Shown here: positions 5,974 to 6,051 of the stretch, piece after piece
How the letters are laid out: the number at the start of each line of letters is the position of its first letter
How positions within the stretch are numbered: the first letter of the stretch is position 1
NCBI GenBank assembly: GCA_012841255.1
Contig: DUUZ01000116.1
Span: 1 to 6,051, forward strand
Length of the DNA stretch: 6,051 bases
From: Clostridiaceae bacterium
GTDB taxonomy: Bacteria; Bacillota; Clostridia; Saccharofermentanales; DTU023
Direction: 5' to 3'
Position numbers and translations under genes: made by a program
The notes under the pieces: generated by a model
The model's input: the letters and a program-made list of their open reading frames with translations, nothing else
Database searches by the model: none
Told to the model about the DNA's origin: nothing

Positions 5974-6003
5974 AGGAACTCTTCTCGGAGGGCTCCTTTT
6001 TTT
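5974..6003 (+). terminator. Intrinsic terminator, rightward
   Basis: AGGA-A-CTCT pairs with AGGG-C-TCCT around the loop TCTCGG. That makes an imperfect stem of eight pairs including one G-U, with one A-C mismatch, followed at once by seven Ts (5997-6003). It would end a rightward transcript through the 60-codon ORF. On the minus strand the hairpin is followed by GCATTTT, so it might also weakly terminate a leftward gene from beyond the right edge. GGAGGG within it could alternatively act as a ribosome site for ATG at 6004, with an 11-nt spacer. Confidence 0.6.
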
Positions 6004-6051
6004 ATGCCCGTCCGTCCTGTTCATGATAGACTCGGAAGAGGGCAATCGGTC
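6002..6051 (-). CDS. Possible C-terminal end of a leftward gene entering from the right edge
   Basis: One minus-strand frame is open from the edge and ends PIALFRVYHEQDGRA then TAA at 6004-6002, just before the hairpin at 5997-5974. The composition is protein-like, with GC-leaning third positions as in the other leftward genes. Only 15 sense codons are visible, so this is weak. A rightward reading from ATG 6004 (MPVRPVHDRLGRGQSV, open to the edge) is an equally visible alternative. No family can be named. Confidence 0.25.
   Translation of the reverse strand, partial: PIALFRVYHEQDGRA

Noticed and set aside
1..6051. CRISPR arrays, insertion sequences, tRNA or rRNA genes, riboswitches and attachment sites
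   Set aside because: No regularly spaced repeats, transposase-like proteins, terminal inverted repeats, T-box or other known leader motifs, or RNA-gene signatures were found on reading both strands.

Overview
The window carries one leftward (minus-strand) gene cluster that reads as an anaerobic 2-oxoacid oxidation and energy-conservation module. In transcription order it holds a GntR/UTRA-type regulator (5596-4868), phosphate butyryltransferase ptb (4728-3811), butyrate kinase buk (3814-2738), a cysteine-free P-loop NTPase of unknown role (2735-2019), a two-cluster 4Fe-4S ferredoxin subunit (2037-1822), the alpha subunit of a 2-ketoisovalerate-type ferredoxin oxidoreductase (1810-749), and its thiamine-pyrophosphate beta subunit (744-1), which runs off the left edge. 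A gamma subunit would be expected just beyond that edge but cannot be seen.

How the genes work together (inference from families): the oxidoreductase converts a 2-oxoacid, most plausibly a branched-chain one from Val/Leu/Ile, plus CoA and oxidised ferredoxin to acyl-CoA, CO2 and reduced ferredoxin. Ptb then exchanges CoA for phosphate and Buk turns the acyl phosphate into free acid and ATP. From ptb leftward the genes overlap or lie 2 to 11 nt apart, each with a strong Shine-Dalgarno sequence inside or abutting the preceding gene, so they are almost certainly one operon. A 139-nt gap separates the regulator from ptb and contains a candidate promoter and possible operator sequences.

The right end (about 5597-6051) is more AT-rich. 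It holds the likely gntR promoter, a perfect 7-bp inverted repeat beside it, a short rightward ORF of 60 codons with a plausible ribosome site, and a hairpin followed by seven Ts that looks like a rightward terminator. The last 50 bases could be the C-terminal end of another leftward gene.

Organism: oxygen-sensitive ferredoxin-dependent chemistry, a ptb-buk pair, strong GGAGG-type ribosome sites, GTG and TTG starts and fairly high GC suggest an amino-acid- or organic-acid-fermenting anaerobe, such as a GC-rich member of the Clostridia/Negativicutes or a similar phylum (for example Synergistota). The sequence alone does not settle this. Most of the window is recognisable metabolism; the least explained parts are the P-loop protein inside the operon and the small rightward transcript unit.
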